A stretch of 64,000 nt of DNA, taken from positions 186,001 to 250,000 of the forward strand of contig JAUHXS010000004.1 in the NCBI GenBank assembly GCA_030426955.1, given 5' to 3'. Numbering within the stretch: the first letter of the stretch is position 1; each line of letters opens with the position of its first letter. Positions 1 through 9,032 of this stretch are shown in pieces. The stretch comes from Bacteroidia bacterium. GTDB taxonomy: Bacteria; Bacteroidota; Bacteroidia; Chitinophagales; JAUHXS01. The translations under genes and the position numbers were made by a program. The notes beneath the pieces are model-generated. The model was not told the origin of the DNA. It searched no databases and was given only the letters and a program-made list of their open reading frames with translations.

Positions 1-1
1 A

Positions 2-499
2 ACGCCTATTGTAGACCTAGGTAATGATACGTCAATCTGTGAAGGGCTTAGTTTGATTGTAAGTACTGGAAACGATGGCAGTACTGATTACGTCTGGTCC
101 ACCGCAGACACGACATCTGCAATCATTATAAGCTCAGAAGGTATATATAATGTAATTGCAAAAAAAGGAGATTGTATTGCCAAAGACTCTATAACCGTAA
201 CAGTAGATGATTGTAGTTTTGCAATAAATGCACCAAGTATATTTACACCTAATGGTGATAATTTAAATGATATGTTTTACTTCTATTATATAGGGGTTGA
301 TGAAAGCAAGCCCATTTCAATGATTGTTCGCAATAGATGGGGTAATATAGTATATCAAACAAATGATATTAAAAATCCGTGGAATGGAATGCATAATGGA
401 ACTCCTGCTAATATTGGACTCTATAATTATGAGCTAACTGCCTTTTCAATTCACGGCAATCAACATACTGCCAAAGGAAGCTTTGTTCTGACCCGTTAA
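2..499 (+). CDS. C-terminal part of a T9SS type B cargo protein (truncated by window start)
   Basis: The reading frame is open from the first bases of the window, so only the last 165 residues of a longer secreted protein are present. A TTG codon at 53 lies in the same frame but is internal, because the frame reads on upstream as an Ig-like segment (TPIVDLGNDTSICEG). This is a typical module before the sorting domain in Bacteroidota adhesins. The last ~90 residues match the type B type IX secretion sorting domain: NAPSIFTPNGDNLND, then NRWGNIVYQT, a W-N-G turn and a final GSFVLTR. Such proteins are exported by SecYEG, then by the type IX system, and released or attached at the surface. The function of the missing N-terminal part is unknown. 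Confidence 0.85.
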   Translation, partial: TPIVDLGNDTSICEGLSLIVSTGNDGSTDYVWSTADTTSAIIISSEGIYNVIAKKGDCIAKDSITVTVDDCSFAINAPSIFTPNGDNLNDMFYFYYIGVDESKPISMIVRNRWGNIVYQTNDIKNPWNGMHNGTPANIGLYNYELTAFSIHGNQHTAKGSFVLTR

Positions 500-506
500 T
501 CTTATA

Positions 507-923
507 TCAAAACCTAAAAGACCAAGGGATAGATAATAGCATTACTATCAATGCTATTGTATAAAATATAAAAACTGACTTATACAGTTTTGCCCCTTCA
601 AATTTTTTAAACTTAGCCTTTCCTACACTCAAAAGTCCTGTGGCTATAATCATTGCTACAGGATGTTCCAATGCATAAAATCTTAGTATTGACTCATCCA
701 TATGTTCAAATCCCAAATATCTTTTATTCCAAAAGTACAGCACAAAACCGATGACTACTTGCAATTCAACTAGATAGACAGATCCAAAATACCAAATTCG
801 CTCCTTCGTAGATGGCTTACCACTTCCTTGCCATTTTAGCAAGCTATCAACAATAGCCCATAATAAAAGCACCAAAATTAGCCATCTTAGTCCTGAGTGA
901 GCGTGGATAAAAAACTGTTGCAT
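507..923 (-). CDS. small integral membrane protein with conserved histidines
   Basis: A 138-residue protein with about four hydrophobic segments (roughly residues 10-28, 48-66, 84-100 and 115-135). It opens with HAHSGLRWLILVLLLWAI, and a further His lies before the third segment (EHPVAM). The helix layout and paired His residues resemble small cytochrome-b-like membrane proteins found widely in Bacteroidota, so haem binding is possible but not shown. It converges with the T9SS gene on its left and lies upstream of nothing obvious. The start ATG at 921-923 is the only good one. Function unknown. Confidence 0.7.
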   Translation of the reverse strand: MQQFFIHAHSGLRWLILVLLLWAIVDSLLKWQGSGKPSTKERIWYFGSVYLVELQVVIGFVLYFWNKRYLGFEHMDESILRFYALEHPVAMIIATGLLSVGKAKFKKFEGAKLYKSVFIFYTIALIVMLLSIPWSFRF

Positions 924-961
924 ATTAATTATTTTATCACTCTAATATAGCAAGTATTCTT

Positions 962-1564
962 TCAAAAAAGTGTTTGTTGCTCGCCTAAAGGAAGTAACCG
1001 AAAAGATTTTCTATGATGCAAAGTAGCCCCATATTTTTTAATATTTTCACGGTGAACCTTTGTAGGATACCCCTTATTAGATCTCCAGTGATATTGAGGA
1101 AATGCTCTGTCTAGTTCTTCCATATATTCATCTCTGTAGGTCTTTGCTAAAACAGAAGCTGCTGCAATAGAAAGAAACTTCCCATCACCCTTTATGATAC
1201 AATGGTGAGGAATCCCAGGGTAGCTTTTAAAACGATTTCCATCTATTAACAATGATTCAGGATAAATTTTCAATTGATCAATTGCTCGATGCATTGCCAC
1301 AAAAGAGGCATTTAAAATATTGATTTCATCTATTTCTTTAGGATCAACCTTAGCAACTGCCCATGCTATTGCATTTTTTTCAATAATAGGTCTCAGTTCA
1401 TTCCTTTTAGCTTCACTCAGTTGTTTTGAGTCATTGAGTATATTATTTGTATAGTCCTTTGGCAAAATCACAGCAGCGGCAAAAACAGGACCAGCCAAGC
1501 ACCCCCGACCAGCTTCATCGCAGCCTGCTTCAGTAAAATTTTTATCTAAATATTTTTTTAGCAT
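962..1564 (-). CDS. rnhB: ribonuclease HII
   Basis: A 200-residue protein of normal RNase HII length. It cleaves the RNA strand of RNA-DNA hybrids and starts removal of single ribonucleotides from DNA. The four acidic active-site residues are in their family positions: D16 and E17 in CDEAGRG, D108 in LLIDGN, and D145 in AKTYRDEY. The GRG signature (residues 19-21), which gives junction-ribonucleotide specificity, is intact, as is the C-terminal HxxSFR-type motif. The gene is transcribed in the same direction as the small membrane protein downstream, 38 bp away, and may share its transcript. Confidence 0.96.
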   Translation of the reverse strand: MLKKYLDKNFTEAGCDEAGRGCLAGPVFAAAVILPKDYTNNILNDSKQLSEAKRNELRPIIEKNAIAWAVAKVDPKEIDEINILNASFVAMHRAIDQLKIYPESLLIDGNRFKSYPGIPHHCIIKGDGKFLSIAAASVLAKTYRDEYMEELDRAFPQYHWRSNKGYPTKVHRENIKKYGATLHHRKSFRLLPLGEQQTLF

Positions 1565-1610
1565 CTAAATATGCAACAAATTTATATATATATCCGTAAT
1601 CATAATTAAT

Positions 1611-2009
1611 ATGATCCAACCTTCACAAGATACGATTGTCAGGCAAACATCTACAACCCAAATGTGGATTGAAAACGGAATATTATATTCCCAAGTTCGT
1701 AACTATGTAATCATCAATGAGGAAGATGCGATCGAGAATGATGCCTTAAGGCAGGAAATGTTAGATGGTCGTAGTATACCCATCTTGGTAGACATGAGAA
1801 AAATACGATTTATTAGTGAAAAGGCCAGAAGGCAAACAAAGAACTCTGCCGACAAGAATAATCTAAAAGTCATTGCTATTCTTGTCGAGTCTCAGATGAC
1901 CAAGCTATTAGGCTCTTTTGCACTAAAAGTCAACAGACCTAAGGTTGAAACAAAGCTATTTACAGATGAGAAACTGGCATTGCAATGGTTAGAAAGCTAC
2001 AAAGACTAG
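1611..2009 (+). CDS. STAS/SEC14-like small protein (DUF7793-type)
   Basis: A 132-residue soluble protein with no signal peptide. After an N-terminal beta-strand segment (TTQMWIENGILYSQV), its alternating beta/alpha pattern (IPILVDMRKIRFIS, LKVIAILVES, ALQWLESYK) resembles the SpoIIAA/STAS-like fold of small Bacteroidota proteins annotated as STAS/SEC14 or DUF7793. No catalytic motif is visible. It is a single gene, divergent from rnhB and convergent with the large secreted protein on its right (4 bp between stops). Any role, such as partner-switch regulation, would be a guess. Confidence 0.65.
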   Translation: MIQPSQDTIVRQTSTTQMWIENGILYSQVRNYVIINEEDAIENDALRQEMLDGRSIPILVDMRKIRFISEKARRQTKNSADKNNLKVIAILVESQMTKLLGSFALKVNRPKVETKLFTDEKLALQWLESYKD

Positions 2010-2013
2010 AGCC

Positions 2014-3939
2014 TTACTTAAGAATAGTCACATTTCCATTTAAAAATATTTCTTTTGCATTGACATGGTCAATACCATTCAAAGTATAAATATAGTTTCC
2101 ACTGGAAACTATATTATTCTTATACATCCCACCCCATATTAGAGGCAATGCGTTTGTTAAAAAAACTAGTTTGCCCATTCTGTCATAGATAGAAAATTCT
2201 ATCAAGTCTATACCTTCTAAAACTGGAGAAAAATAATCATTATTGCCATCGCCATTGGGAGAGAATATGTTGGGAATATAAAAACGGGACTGACAATTTT
2301 CTATAGCAACAAAGCTTTCATGAATAATACTATCCACGTCACAATCAGTCTCATAAACTAGCTTTATCTGATGATTTCCAGGCTCTTCATAGCAAATATT
2401 ATTAGGATTTTGCTGATCAGAAAAATCAGGCATTGCTCCTTCAAAATGCCATTCCCATTTATTTATATTACTACCATTGGCTGAAAAGTCTAAGCAAGAA
2501 TTTCCACAAAAACTAAAAGAGTCCGCATTTATCTCAATTTCCAAATTAGAACTCGGTGGGATAATTCTTTCTCCACAACCTGAACTATTATTAACATCAT
2601 CTAAAACATACACGCTTGACGTGCCCTCCATAAAATCTGGATTAACAACTATTTCAACACACCCATCGCCATCAACATCACCAACAGAAACGCCTTCTGT
2701 TGTATGATTCGGCTCATAATAGCTCCAAATAAGCGCTCCACTTGAAGAAATCATATAAACACTATTGGTAGCAGTCTCATAACTCGTAGATATAATCGCT
2801 TCTAATCCCGAGCTGGCAGGATCAAAATCTCCAACTTTAGGGGATCCAGAAAAGACAGAAGCTGTTGCATCAAGCTGGTAGTCCCATTTTAAAGAACCAT
2901 CTACTCCATTAATAGCATAGGCATAAGCATCTGTGCATCCTATCACAACATCTGGATTGCCATCTAAGTCAATATCTGCTATAGCTGGAGAGCCGTTATA
3001 AGAATTAGTTGAGCCTGTAAAGCTCCAAATAAAATTACCATTCAATGCCTTATAAGCATTAACAGAATTAGAAAATGTTCCCACAACAACATCTAAAGTA
3101 TCATTATTATCAATATCTGCAATTGCAGGTGTGGAAGCAGACACTTTTTGACTTCCAAAATACTGTTCCCAAAGCAATGAATAATTAGAGCCATCAATCA
3201 TGGCTATTCCTGAGTTGTCTAAAGTCGAAAACTGAAAAGTAATATCTAGATAACAATCGTTATTTACATCTGCTATTGCAAACCCAGACTCGATTTTATT
3301 GTAGATGGAAATTGTTTGCAACACAGTTCCTAGGCTAGCATCTATTACATATAAATCTCCAGAGGTATTGGCACAAACTAACTCTAATGTTCCATCACCT
3401 TCGATGTCACAAATCAAAGGAGGTTTTTTATCAAACCCTCCACCAAGTGTAATACTTTGCCATTTTAAATTACCAGTTGCTCCATCCAACATATAAACAA
3501 ATCCATTTGATTTTGTAAAAGCAACATCCAATATCATGTCCCCATCAACATCTCCTAAAACAGGAGTAGCTTCTACCCCTTCATTATTGGCAATAGCTTC
3601 ATCAGAAAAGAACCACTTCACACTTCCGTCATGACCATTCAAAGCATAAACGGTATCACCTGGTCTATCACAAGCAACAATTATTTCTGCAATACCGTCA
3701 TTATCTAAATCTGCAATCAACGGTTCTGATTCAGAGCCACCTCGTGTTCGATATTCCCATTTTTTTGCGGGAGCAGAACTCAGATTGCCTCCTACTATTT
3801 GATTACCTGTTTGTCTAATGCTGCCTCCATTTGACAACCAGCTAGAAGTGGCAAAATTATTGGGAGGTGGTATTTGTGCACTCAGAAAATCGCTAATACA
3901 AAGACACAGTAAAAATATCAACAATCGATCCATGGCCAT
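2014..3939 (-). CDS. secreted FG-GAP/VCBS beta-propeller protein with PKD and T9SS type B sorting domains
   Basis: A 641-residue exported protein. A signal peptide (LLIFLLCLCISDFLSAQ) follows either of two close ATGs (3939 or 3933). Residues ~55-450 hold about eight FG-GAP/VCBS-type blades, each with a calcium-loop-like acidic core (DLDNDGIAE, DVDGDMILD, DIEGDGTLE, DVNNDCYLD, DIDNNDTLD, DIDLDGNPD, DVDGDGCVE). They are interleaved with PQQ-like strands (GSLKWDYQ, GNLKWQS). A PKD-like domain follows (~470-550, ending in CYEEPGNHQIKLVYE). The end is a type B sorting domain: FYIPNIFSPNGDGNND, IYDRMGKLVF and GNVTILK. It is probably a surface-released or adhesin-type protein; its ligand is unknown. 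The nearest minus-strand neighbour upstream is the M16 peptidase, separated from it by a terminator. Confidence 0.9.
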   Translation of the reverse strand: MAMDRLLIFLLCLCISDFLSAQIPPPNNFATSSWLSNGGSIRQTGNQIVGGNLSSAPAKKWEYRTRGGSESEPLIADLDNDGIAEIIVACDRPGDTVYALNGHDGSVKWFFSDEAIANNEGVEATPVLGDVDGDMILDVAFTKSNGFVYMLDGATGNLKWQSITLGGGFDKKPPLICDIEGDGTLELVCANTSGDLYVIDASLGTVLQTISIYNKIESGFAIADVNNDCYLDITFQFSTLDNSGIAMIDGSNYSLLWEQYFGSQKVSASTPAIADIDNNDTLDVVVGTFSNSVNAYKALNGNFIWSFTGSTNSYNGSPAIADIDLDGNPDVVIGCTDAYAYAINGVDGSLKWDYQLDATASVFSGSPKVGDFDPASSGLEAIISTSYETATNSVYMISSSGALIWSYYEPNHTTEGVSVGDVDGDGCVEIVVNPDFMEGTSSVYVLDDVNNSSGCGERIIPPSSNLEIEINADSFSFCGNSCLDFSANGSNINKWEWHFEGAMPDFSDQQNPNNICYEEPGNHQIKLVYETDCDVDSIIHESFVAIENCQSRFYIPNIFSPNGDGNNDYFSPVLEGIDLIEFSIYDRMGKLVFLTNALPLIWGGMYKNNIVSSGNYIYTLNGIDHVNAKEIFLNGNVTILK

Positions 3940-4109
3940 TAATATATAACCTATGTTTAATAACCTAAGAATATTTTTTCATATCATTTTCTCCTTAATA
4001 AAAGGCAAACAAAAACAAAGGAAGCCATCTAATAAACTGATAGCAAAATAGTTAAGCAAAAAACAAATACCCCCAAAATCACAACTCCAACTTCACTTTT
4101 GACAAATAA

Positions 4110-4135
4110 AAAAGCCCTGCAAATGCAGGGCTTTT
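4110..4135 (-). terminator. rho-independent terminator for the M16 peptidase gene
   Basis: A near-perfect hairpin with 8-bp arms GCCCTGCA (4114-4121) and TGCAGGGC (4124-4131). It is flanked by A4-6 on the left and T4 on the right, so on the minus strand the GC-rich stem is followed by a U run. It lies 24 bp past the stop codon of the peptidase gene. Confidence 0.85.
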
Positions 4136-4158
4136 AAACATATATAATGAAATATGTC

Positions 4159-7047
4159 TTACATCTCTATAGAATTTGCTTTTACAGCTTTCATAACATT
4201 ACCTGATTTATCCAACTCAATAATGTCGCCGTACCCTAAACTCTCTAGCCTCTCTTTGATCGTCGCCTTATCTCCAACGACTAATATGGCAAACTTATCA
4301 GGATTGAGATATTTTTGAGCCAATTCATTGATTTCTTCCTTTGTAATATTCTTCAATATCTCCTCCTGCTCATCAACAAATTTCTCATCTAAGTTATACT
4401 GTATAATCCTTCTTAAAAAAGCGGCCTTGCTGCTAGGTGCCTCATAAGAAAGTGCTTTGCTCTGACCTATAGAGTTTTTCAAGAAAGTAACCTCATCATC
4501 TGTAATACCATTTTCCTTAAAATTGACTATCTCTTTCATAAACTCAATCACGGAGCTATCTGTAGCATCTTTCTTCACTCCTGCACTTGCAAAAAATGGT
4601 CCAGGTCTATTGTTACCTGAAAATGATGACCTTGCACCATATGTGTATCCTTTATCTTCTCTCAGATTAAGGTTTATTCTACTATTAAAAGCTCCTCCTA
4701 AATTGAAGTTCATTAGGTTCGCCTTATAATAATCTCCAGTAGCATCATAAGGTAATTCTACTTTCCCTATTCTAATTTCAGACTGAGCTGAACCAGGCTG
4801 ATCTATCAAAAATACTTGGACTTTATCTCTTTTAGGAGCTGGTGGTAGTTCAGGCATATCTACCTCTTTTTGTTCCCAAGATTTAAGAAAATCTAGCTTA
4901 GCTAAAATTTCATTTTGCTTAATATCACCGACAATTACTAAATCTGCAAGATTAGGAGCTAAATAATCAGTATAAAATGATTTTACTTGATCAAGCGTAA
5001 TAGCACCTACTGTCTCTGCTGTACCTAACTCAGAAGAAGACAGAATGTTTTCATTACCATATAAAACTTTTCTAAACCCATACCTAGCAATGGTAGATGG
5101 CTGTGTAGATTGATTTACAATTGCCTTTAGCTGCTGTTCTTTTTTTCGTTCAAAATCTTCCTCTGAGAACTTCGGCTTTAACAATCTTTCCTCCATTAAC
5201 GCTAAGGTTGCATCTAGGTTTTTCACTAATGAACTTACATAAATGGAAACATTATCATCTGAACTATGAACGCTAATATTACTGCCGAGCTTAGCCAATT
5301 GATTACTCATTTCTTCTGTTGTGTAATTTTCTGTTGATTCGTTCATTACAGAAGCTGTCAATTGAGCAATTCCTATATTGGTCTTGTTTTCCAATTTATG
5401 CCCTCCCTCAATACTTAGCTGCAGGGTTACTGTAGGTATTTCTGAATTTTGCGCTCCGATAACCTTAATGCCATTTATCTCTGCACGCCATAACTCTGGC
5501 ACTTTAATAGCTGGATTAGCTCCTGCAGGAGGCATAACGCTTCTGTCAAAATTATCTTGAGCTTTATTATAGGTCAAGTCTGCATATTCATCTGCGGGAG
5601 CAATATAGTCGTCTCCAGTAGGTTTACTATAGTTATCTTCTTTAGCAATTAATTCTTGTTGCCCTTTAGGATAAACACTTAGAGAGAGAGAATGTTGTCC
5701 TTTAATATACTTTTTAAAGACTCGCATCACATCTTCTTTCGTCACATTATTATACCGAGAGATGTCCTTTTGAATATAGTTGGCATCTCCAAGGAAAGTA
5801 TAATAGCTTGCTAACTGAGAAACTTTGCCAGAAACAGTTGCTAAGCCGTTAATCATTCTGGCCTCCATAGAGCCTTTTGTTCTTTGCAAGTCGTCATCGG
5901 TTACGCCTCTTTCCTCAAACTCTTCGATAGTTTCTCTTACAATTTGTTCTGCTTCTGCTAATGTAACACCTGGGGAAGGTATAACTGTAAAGATAAATTC
6001 GGCTGCTAACTCTCTAGCAGGATGAATTGCACTCGCTTGAAGAGCTTTCTGATTTTTTACTAAATTTTTGTATAGTAATGAGGATTTTCCGCCACCTAAG
6101 ATATCAGACAATACATCTAAAGGAGCCTCATCTTCGTGGAAGACATGAACAGTCGGGATAACCATCCTATACATTGGGAAACGGATATATTGATCTTCAT
6201 AAGATACATATCTATCTGCTTCTAATTTTGCAGGAACTTTATCCATATTTTTAACCTCAGGCCCTCTAGGAATTGAGCCAAAGTATTTATTGGCTAAGGA
6301 AATAACCTCACTAGGGTCTACATCTCCTCCCACAGTAAGTACGGCATTATTAGGCCCATACCAACGTAAAAAGAATTTTTTCAAATCTGTAACATCTACT
6401 CTATTCAGATCTTCGACATATCCTATTGTAGACCAAGAGTATGGATGACCAAAAGGATAAAGGTGTTCTCCGATCTTCTCATGCACTAAGCCATAGGGTC
6501 TATTATCATATCTCTGTCCCCTTTCATTTTTTACCGTAGCTCTTTGAATTTCAAACTTTTCTTGGGTTACAGCATCTAATAAAAAGCCCATTCTATCTGC
6601 TTCTAACCATAATGCTCTCTCTAAGTAATTACTCGGAAGTGTTTCGAAATAGTTAGTTCTGTCTGTATTTGTAGTTCCGTTTAAGTCACCTCCTGCTTCA
6701 GATACGATTTTAAAGTGTTGCTCATCGGCAACATTATCAGACCCCTGAAACATCATATGCTCAAAAAAGTGAGCAAAACCTGATTTGCTGACTTCCTCTC
6801 TTGCAGAACCGACATGATAAGTAACATCAACATGGACAACTGGATCTGAATGATCTTCATGAATCAAAAGTGTTAACCCGTTATCGAAAACGTACTTTTC
6901 ATAGGGAATTGAGAGTTCTCCTTCTTTTTGTTCTATTCTTTCTATCAATTTAACGCCATCAGGCAGCTGTTCTTTTTTTGCTTCATCTTTCATGTTACAT
7001 TGTGCTAATACTATACCTAAGGCTACTACGGAAATTAATCTTTTCAT
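4159..7047 (-). CDS. M16 family zinc metallopeptidase lipoprotein (two-repeat, pitrilysin/PqqL type)
   Basis: A 962-residue protein with a lipoprotein signal (lipobox LAQC, Cys17), so it is likely anchored in a periplasm-facing membrane. The first M16 half carries the inverted zinc motif HFFEH (H93, E96, H97) and the distal Glu ligand E175 in KNERGQ. The second half (from ~residue 520) has M16 architecture but no HxxEH, as expected for the inactive half that closes the chamber. It ends with a typical R/Y-type substrate-binding segment (NLREDKGYTYGARSS). The family degrades peptides in an enclosed cavity. The gene is a monocistron with its own terminator, divergent from the homocysteine methyltransferase gene, with a 12-bp dyad between them. 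Confidence 0.93.
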   Translation of the reverse strand: MKRLISVVALGIVLAQCNMKDEAKKEQLPDGVKLIERIEQKEGELSIPYEKYVFDNGLTLLIHEDHSDPVVHVDVTYHVGSAREEVSKSGFAHFFEHMMFQGSDNVADEQHFKIVSEAGGDLNGTTNTDRTNYFETLPSNYLERALWLEADRMGFLLDAVTQEKFEIQRATVKNERGQRYDNRPYGLVHEKIGEHLYPFGHPYSWSTIGYVEDLNRVDVTDLKKFFLRWYGPNNAVLTVGGDVDPSEVISLANKYFGSIPRGPEVKNMDKVPAKLEADRYVSYEDQYIRFPMYRMVIPTVHVFHEDEAPLDVLSDILGGGKSSLLYKNLVKNQKALQASAIHPARELAAEFIFTVIPSPGVTLAEAEQIVRETIEEFEERGVTDDDLQRTKGSMEARMINGLATVSGKVSQLASYYTFLGDANYIQKDISRYNNVTKEDVMRVFKKYIKGQHSLSLSVYPKGQQELIAKEDNYSKPTGDDYIAPADEYADLTYNKAQDNFDRSVMPPAGANPAIKVPELWRAEINGIKVIGAQNSEIPTVTLQLSIEGGHKLENKTNIGIAQLTASVMNESTENYTTEEMSNQLAKLGSNISVHSSDDNVSIYVSSLVKNLDATLALMEERLLKPKFSEEDFERKKEQQLKAIVNQSTQPSTIARYGFRKVLYGNENILSSSELGTAETVGAITLDQVKSFYTDYLAPNLADLVIVGDIKQNEILAKLDFLKSWEQKEVDMPELPPAPKRDKVQVFLIDQPGSAQSEIRIGKVELPYDATGDYYKANLMNFNLGGAFNSRINLNLREDKGYTYGARSSFSGNNRPGPFFASAGVKKDATDSSVIEFMKEIVNFKENGITDDEVTFLKNSIGQSKALSYEAPSSKAAFLRRIIQYNLDEKFVDEQEEILKNITKEEINELAQKYLNPDKFAILVVGDKATIKERLESLGYGDIIELDKSGNVMKAVKANSIEM

Positions 7048-7054
7048 TTTGTAC

Positions 7055-7112
7055 TAAACAGTTTTATTGTGCTACTAATATAATGTATATATTACATAAC
7101 TAAAACTGTTTA
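7055..7112. promoter_or_regulatory. perfect 12-bp inverted repeat between divergent genes
   Basis: TAAACAGTTTTA (7055-7066) and its exact reverse complement TAAAACTGTTTA (7101-7112) sit 34 bp apart. Each is only a few bases upstream of a start codon: 7 bp before the M16 peptidase ATG and 4 bp before the methyltransferase ATG. Both genes therefore carry the same sequence just before the start. It could be a shared operator or paired promoter/leader parts; no known regulator motif was recognised. Confidence 0.45.
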
Positions 7113-7116
7113 ACAT

Positions 7117-8004
7117 ATGTTAACAAATGACCTATCGAAAATGCTGTCAAAGGAAATTGTCATAATGGATGGAGCAACAGGAACAGCTCTTGAAAATATG
7201 GGAATATCTACAAAGTTACCACTTTGGTCTGCAGAAGCTTTGTTAACAAATCCTGATAAAGTTTTACAGGTTCATAAAGATTATATTTCTGCGGGAGCTC
7301 AAATAATTACCACTAATACTTTTAGAACGAATAGCAGAACTTTTGTAACCGCAGACATAAAGGATCAATCGAAAGAATTAACAACACTAGCAGTAAAATT
7401 AGCGAAACAAGCTCAAAGAGAAACAAATACTGAAGGCTCTGTTTTGATTGCAGGATCAATTGCTCCTTTGGAAGATTGCTACAGTCCCGAACTTGTCCCA
7501 AGTGACGCTGAATTGCAGATTGAACACTCTGAAAATGTAAAAAATTTGATAAATGAAGGAGTAGATATTTTGTTAATAGAAACGATGAATAATATAAAGG
7601 AGGCAAAATGCATACTCAATATTGCTCAACAATATGATTATCCCATTTTTTTAAGCTTTGTGGCAACAGAAGAAGGAAGGCTACTAAGTGGAGAATCGTT
7701 TGAAAAGGTAGTGCAACTGAGCCATGAGTTTGATATCTCTTCATTAATGATCAACTGCACCCCTGCTCCAAATGTTGCAAAGACATTATCTTATCTTTAT
7801 AAAAACGTTTCAGTTCCTCTAGGAGTATATGCCAATATTGGGTATGTAGATCATGAAAAAGGATGGGAATCGAACTATGCCTTATCTCCAGAGGAATATC
7901 TGACCTATGCTAGAGAATGGGGTAAGGCAGGGGCGAGAATAGTAGGAGGATGTTGCGGTACGAATAAATCGTATATTGAAGTTTTGGCTAAGAATTTACA
8001 GTAG
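7117..8004 (+). CDS. homocysteine S-methyltransferase family protein
   Basis: A 295-residue single-domain Pfam S-methyl_trans (betaine/homocysteine methyltransferase-like) TIM barrel. The family moves a methyl group from S-methylmethionine, betaine or methylcobalamin to homocysteine, giving methionine. The N-terminal IMDGATGTALENMGI and the zinc-thiolate triad Cys214 (MINCTP), Cys279 and Cys280 (VGGCCGTN) are intact. It has the size of MmuM/BHMT-type enzymes and lacks the cobalamin domains of MetH, although in Bacteroidota a split MetH half also looks like this; the methyl donor cannot be assigned. The gene is 5 bp upstream of a radical SAM gene, probably in one transcript. Confidence 0.88.
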   Translation: MLTNDLSKMLSKEIVIMDGATGTALENMGISTKLPLWSAEALLTNPDKVLQVHKDYISAGAQIITTNTFRTNSRTFVTADIKDQSKELTTLAVKLAKQAQRETNTEGSVLIAGSIAPLEDCYSPELVPSDAELQIEHSENVKNLINEGVDILLIETMNNIKEAKCILNIAQQYDYPIFLSFVATEEGRLLSGESFEKVVQLSHEFDISSLMINCTPAPNVAKTLSYLYKNVSVPLGVYANIGYVDHEKGWESNYALSPEEYLTYAREWGKAGARIVGGCCGTNKSYIEVLAKNLQ

Positions 8005-8009
8005 CAGTA

Positions 8010-9032
8010 ATGATCGCTATTTCTGATCAAATAAACTTTTTATCTAAACTCACGCCAAGGCGCATAGCAAATATGCTATTGGTGTATTTCTCCTATCATT
8101 ATTCAAAAGCGACCACAAAGCCTATACAGTTGGGATTACCTATTAGCATTGCTATAGAGCCCACTACTGCCTGTAATTTGGGTTGCCCTGAATGCCCTAG
8201 TGGACTTAAACAGTTTACCCGAAAAACAGGAAACCTAAAGATAGAGTTCAACAAGAAAATCATCGATCAGATGGCAGATACTCTAGCCTATATTACTTTC
8301 TATTTTCAGGGAGAGCCCTATATTAATCCTGATTTTTTAGCAATGGTTAAGTATGCACATTCTAAGAATATATACACTTCGACCTCAACAAATGCCCATT
8401 TTCTAGACGATAAAAATGCAAGAGCAACTATTGAGTCTGGATTAGATAGATTAATTATTTCTATTGATGGAGCCACACAAGAGATTTATGAGCAGTACAG
8501 GAAACAAGGGGAGTTAAACAAAGTAATCGCGGGAGCGAAAAACATTGTTAAATGGAAGCTTAAGCTTAAGTCTAAGACGCCTCATGTTATTTTTCAATTC
8601 TTGGTCGTTCGACCAAATGAGCATCAAATAAGCAAAGTAAAAAAACTGGCAAAAGATATTGGAGTTGATGAAGTAAAATTAAAGACTGCTCAAGTTTATG
8701 ACTACGAAAATGGCAATAAACTTATTCCAACTAACGCTAAGTACTCTAGATACAAGCAATCAAAAGATGGTAAATATCAAATCAAAGGAAAACAACAAAA
8801 TGCTTGCTGGCGATTATGGCATTCGCCTGTCATTACTTGGGATGGACATATTGTCCCTTGTTGTTTTGATAAGGATGCAAAGCACCAAATGGGTAAACTA
8901 AATGGGGTTAGTTTTAAAGAAATATGGAAAAATGATCAATATCATTCTTTTAGAAATAAGGTAATGAAATCGAGACAAAACATTGACATTTGTAAAAACT
9001 GCTCAGAGGGAACCAAGGTTTGGATTAACTAG
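8010..9032 (+). CDS. radical SAM protein with SPASM-type C-terminal cluster domain
   Basis: A 340-residue protein. The radical SAM 4Fe-4S ligands are C55, C59 and C62 in ACNLGCPECP (C-x3-C-x2-C). They are followed by GEPYINPDF and an S-adenosylmethionine-binding barrel up to ~230. The C-terminal part carries extra cysteines C266, C284, C285, C328 and C331 (IVPCCFDKD and CKNCSEG). This is a SPASM/twitch-like auxiliary cluster arrangement with the usual GKLNGVSFKEIWKND linker. Such proteins modify peptides or small molecules. No precursor peptide is seen nearby, and the substrate is unknown. It probably forms an operon with the methyltransferase gene 5 bp upstream. Confidence 0.9.
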   Translation: MIAISDQINFLSKLTPRRIANMLLVYFSYHYSKATTKPIQLGLPISIAIEPTTACNLGCPECPSGLKQFTRKTGNLKIEFNKKIIDQMADTLAYITFYFQGEPYINPDFLAMVKYAHSKNIYTSTSTNAHFLDDKNARATIESGLDRLIISIDGATQEIYEQYRKQGELNKVIAGAKNIVKWKLKLKSKTPHVIFQFLVVRPNEHQISKVKKLAKDIGVDEVKLKTAQVYDYENGNKLIPTNAKYSRYKQSKDGKYQIKGKQQNACWRLWHSPVITWDGHIVPCCFDKDAKHQMGKLNGVSFKEIWKNDQYHSFRNKVMKSRQNIDICKNCSEGTKVWIN

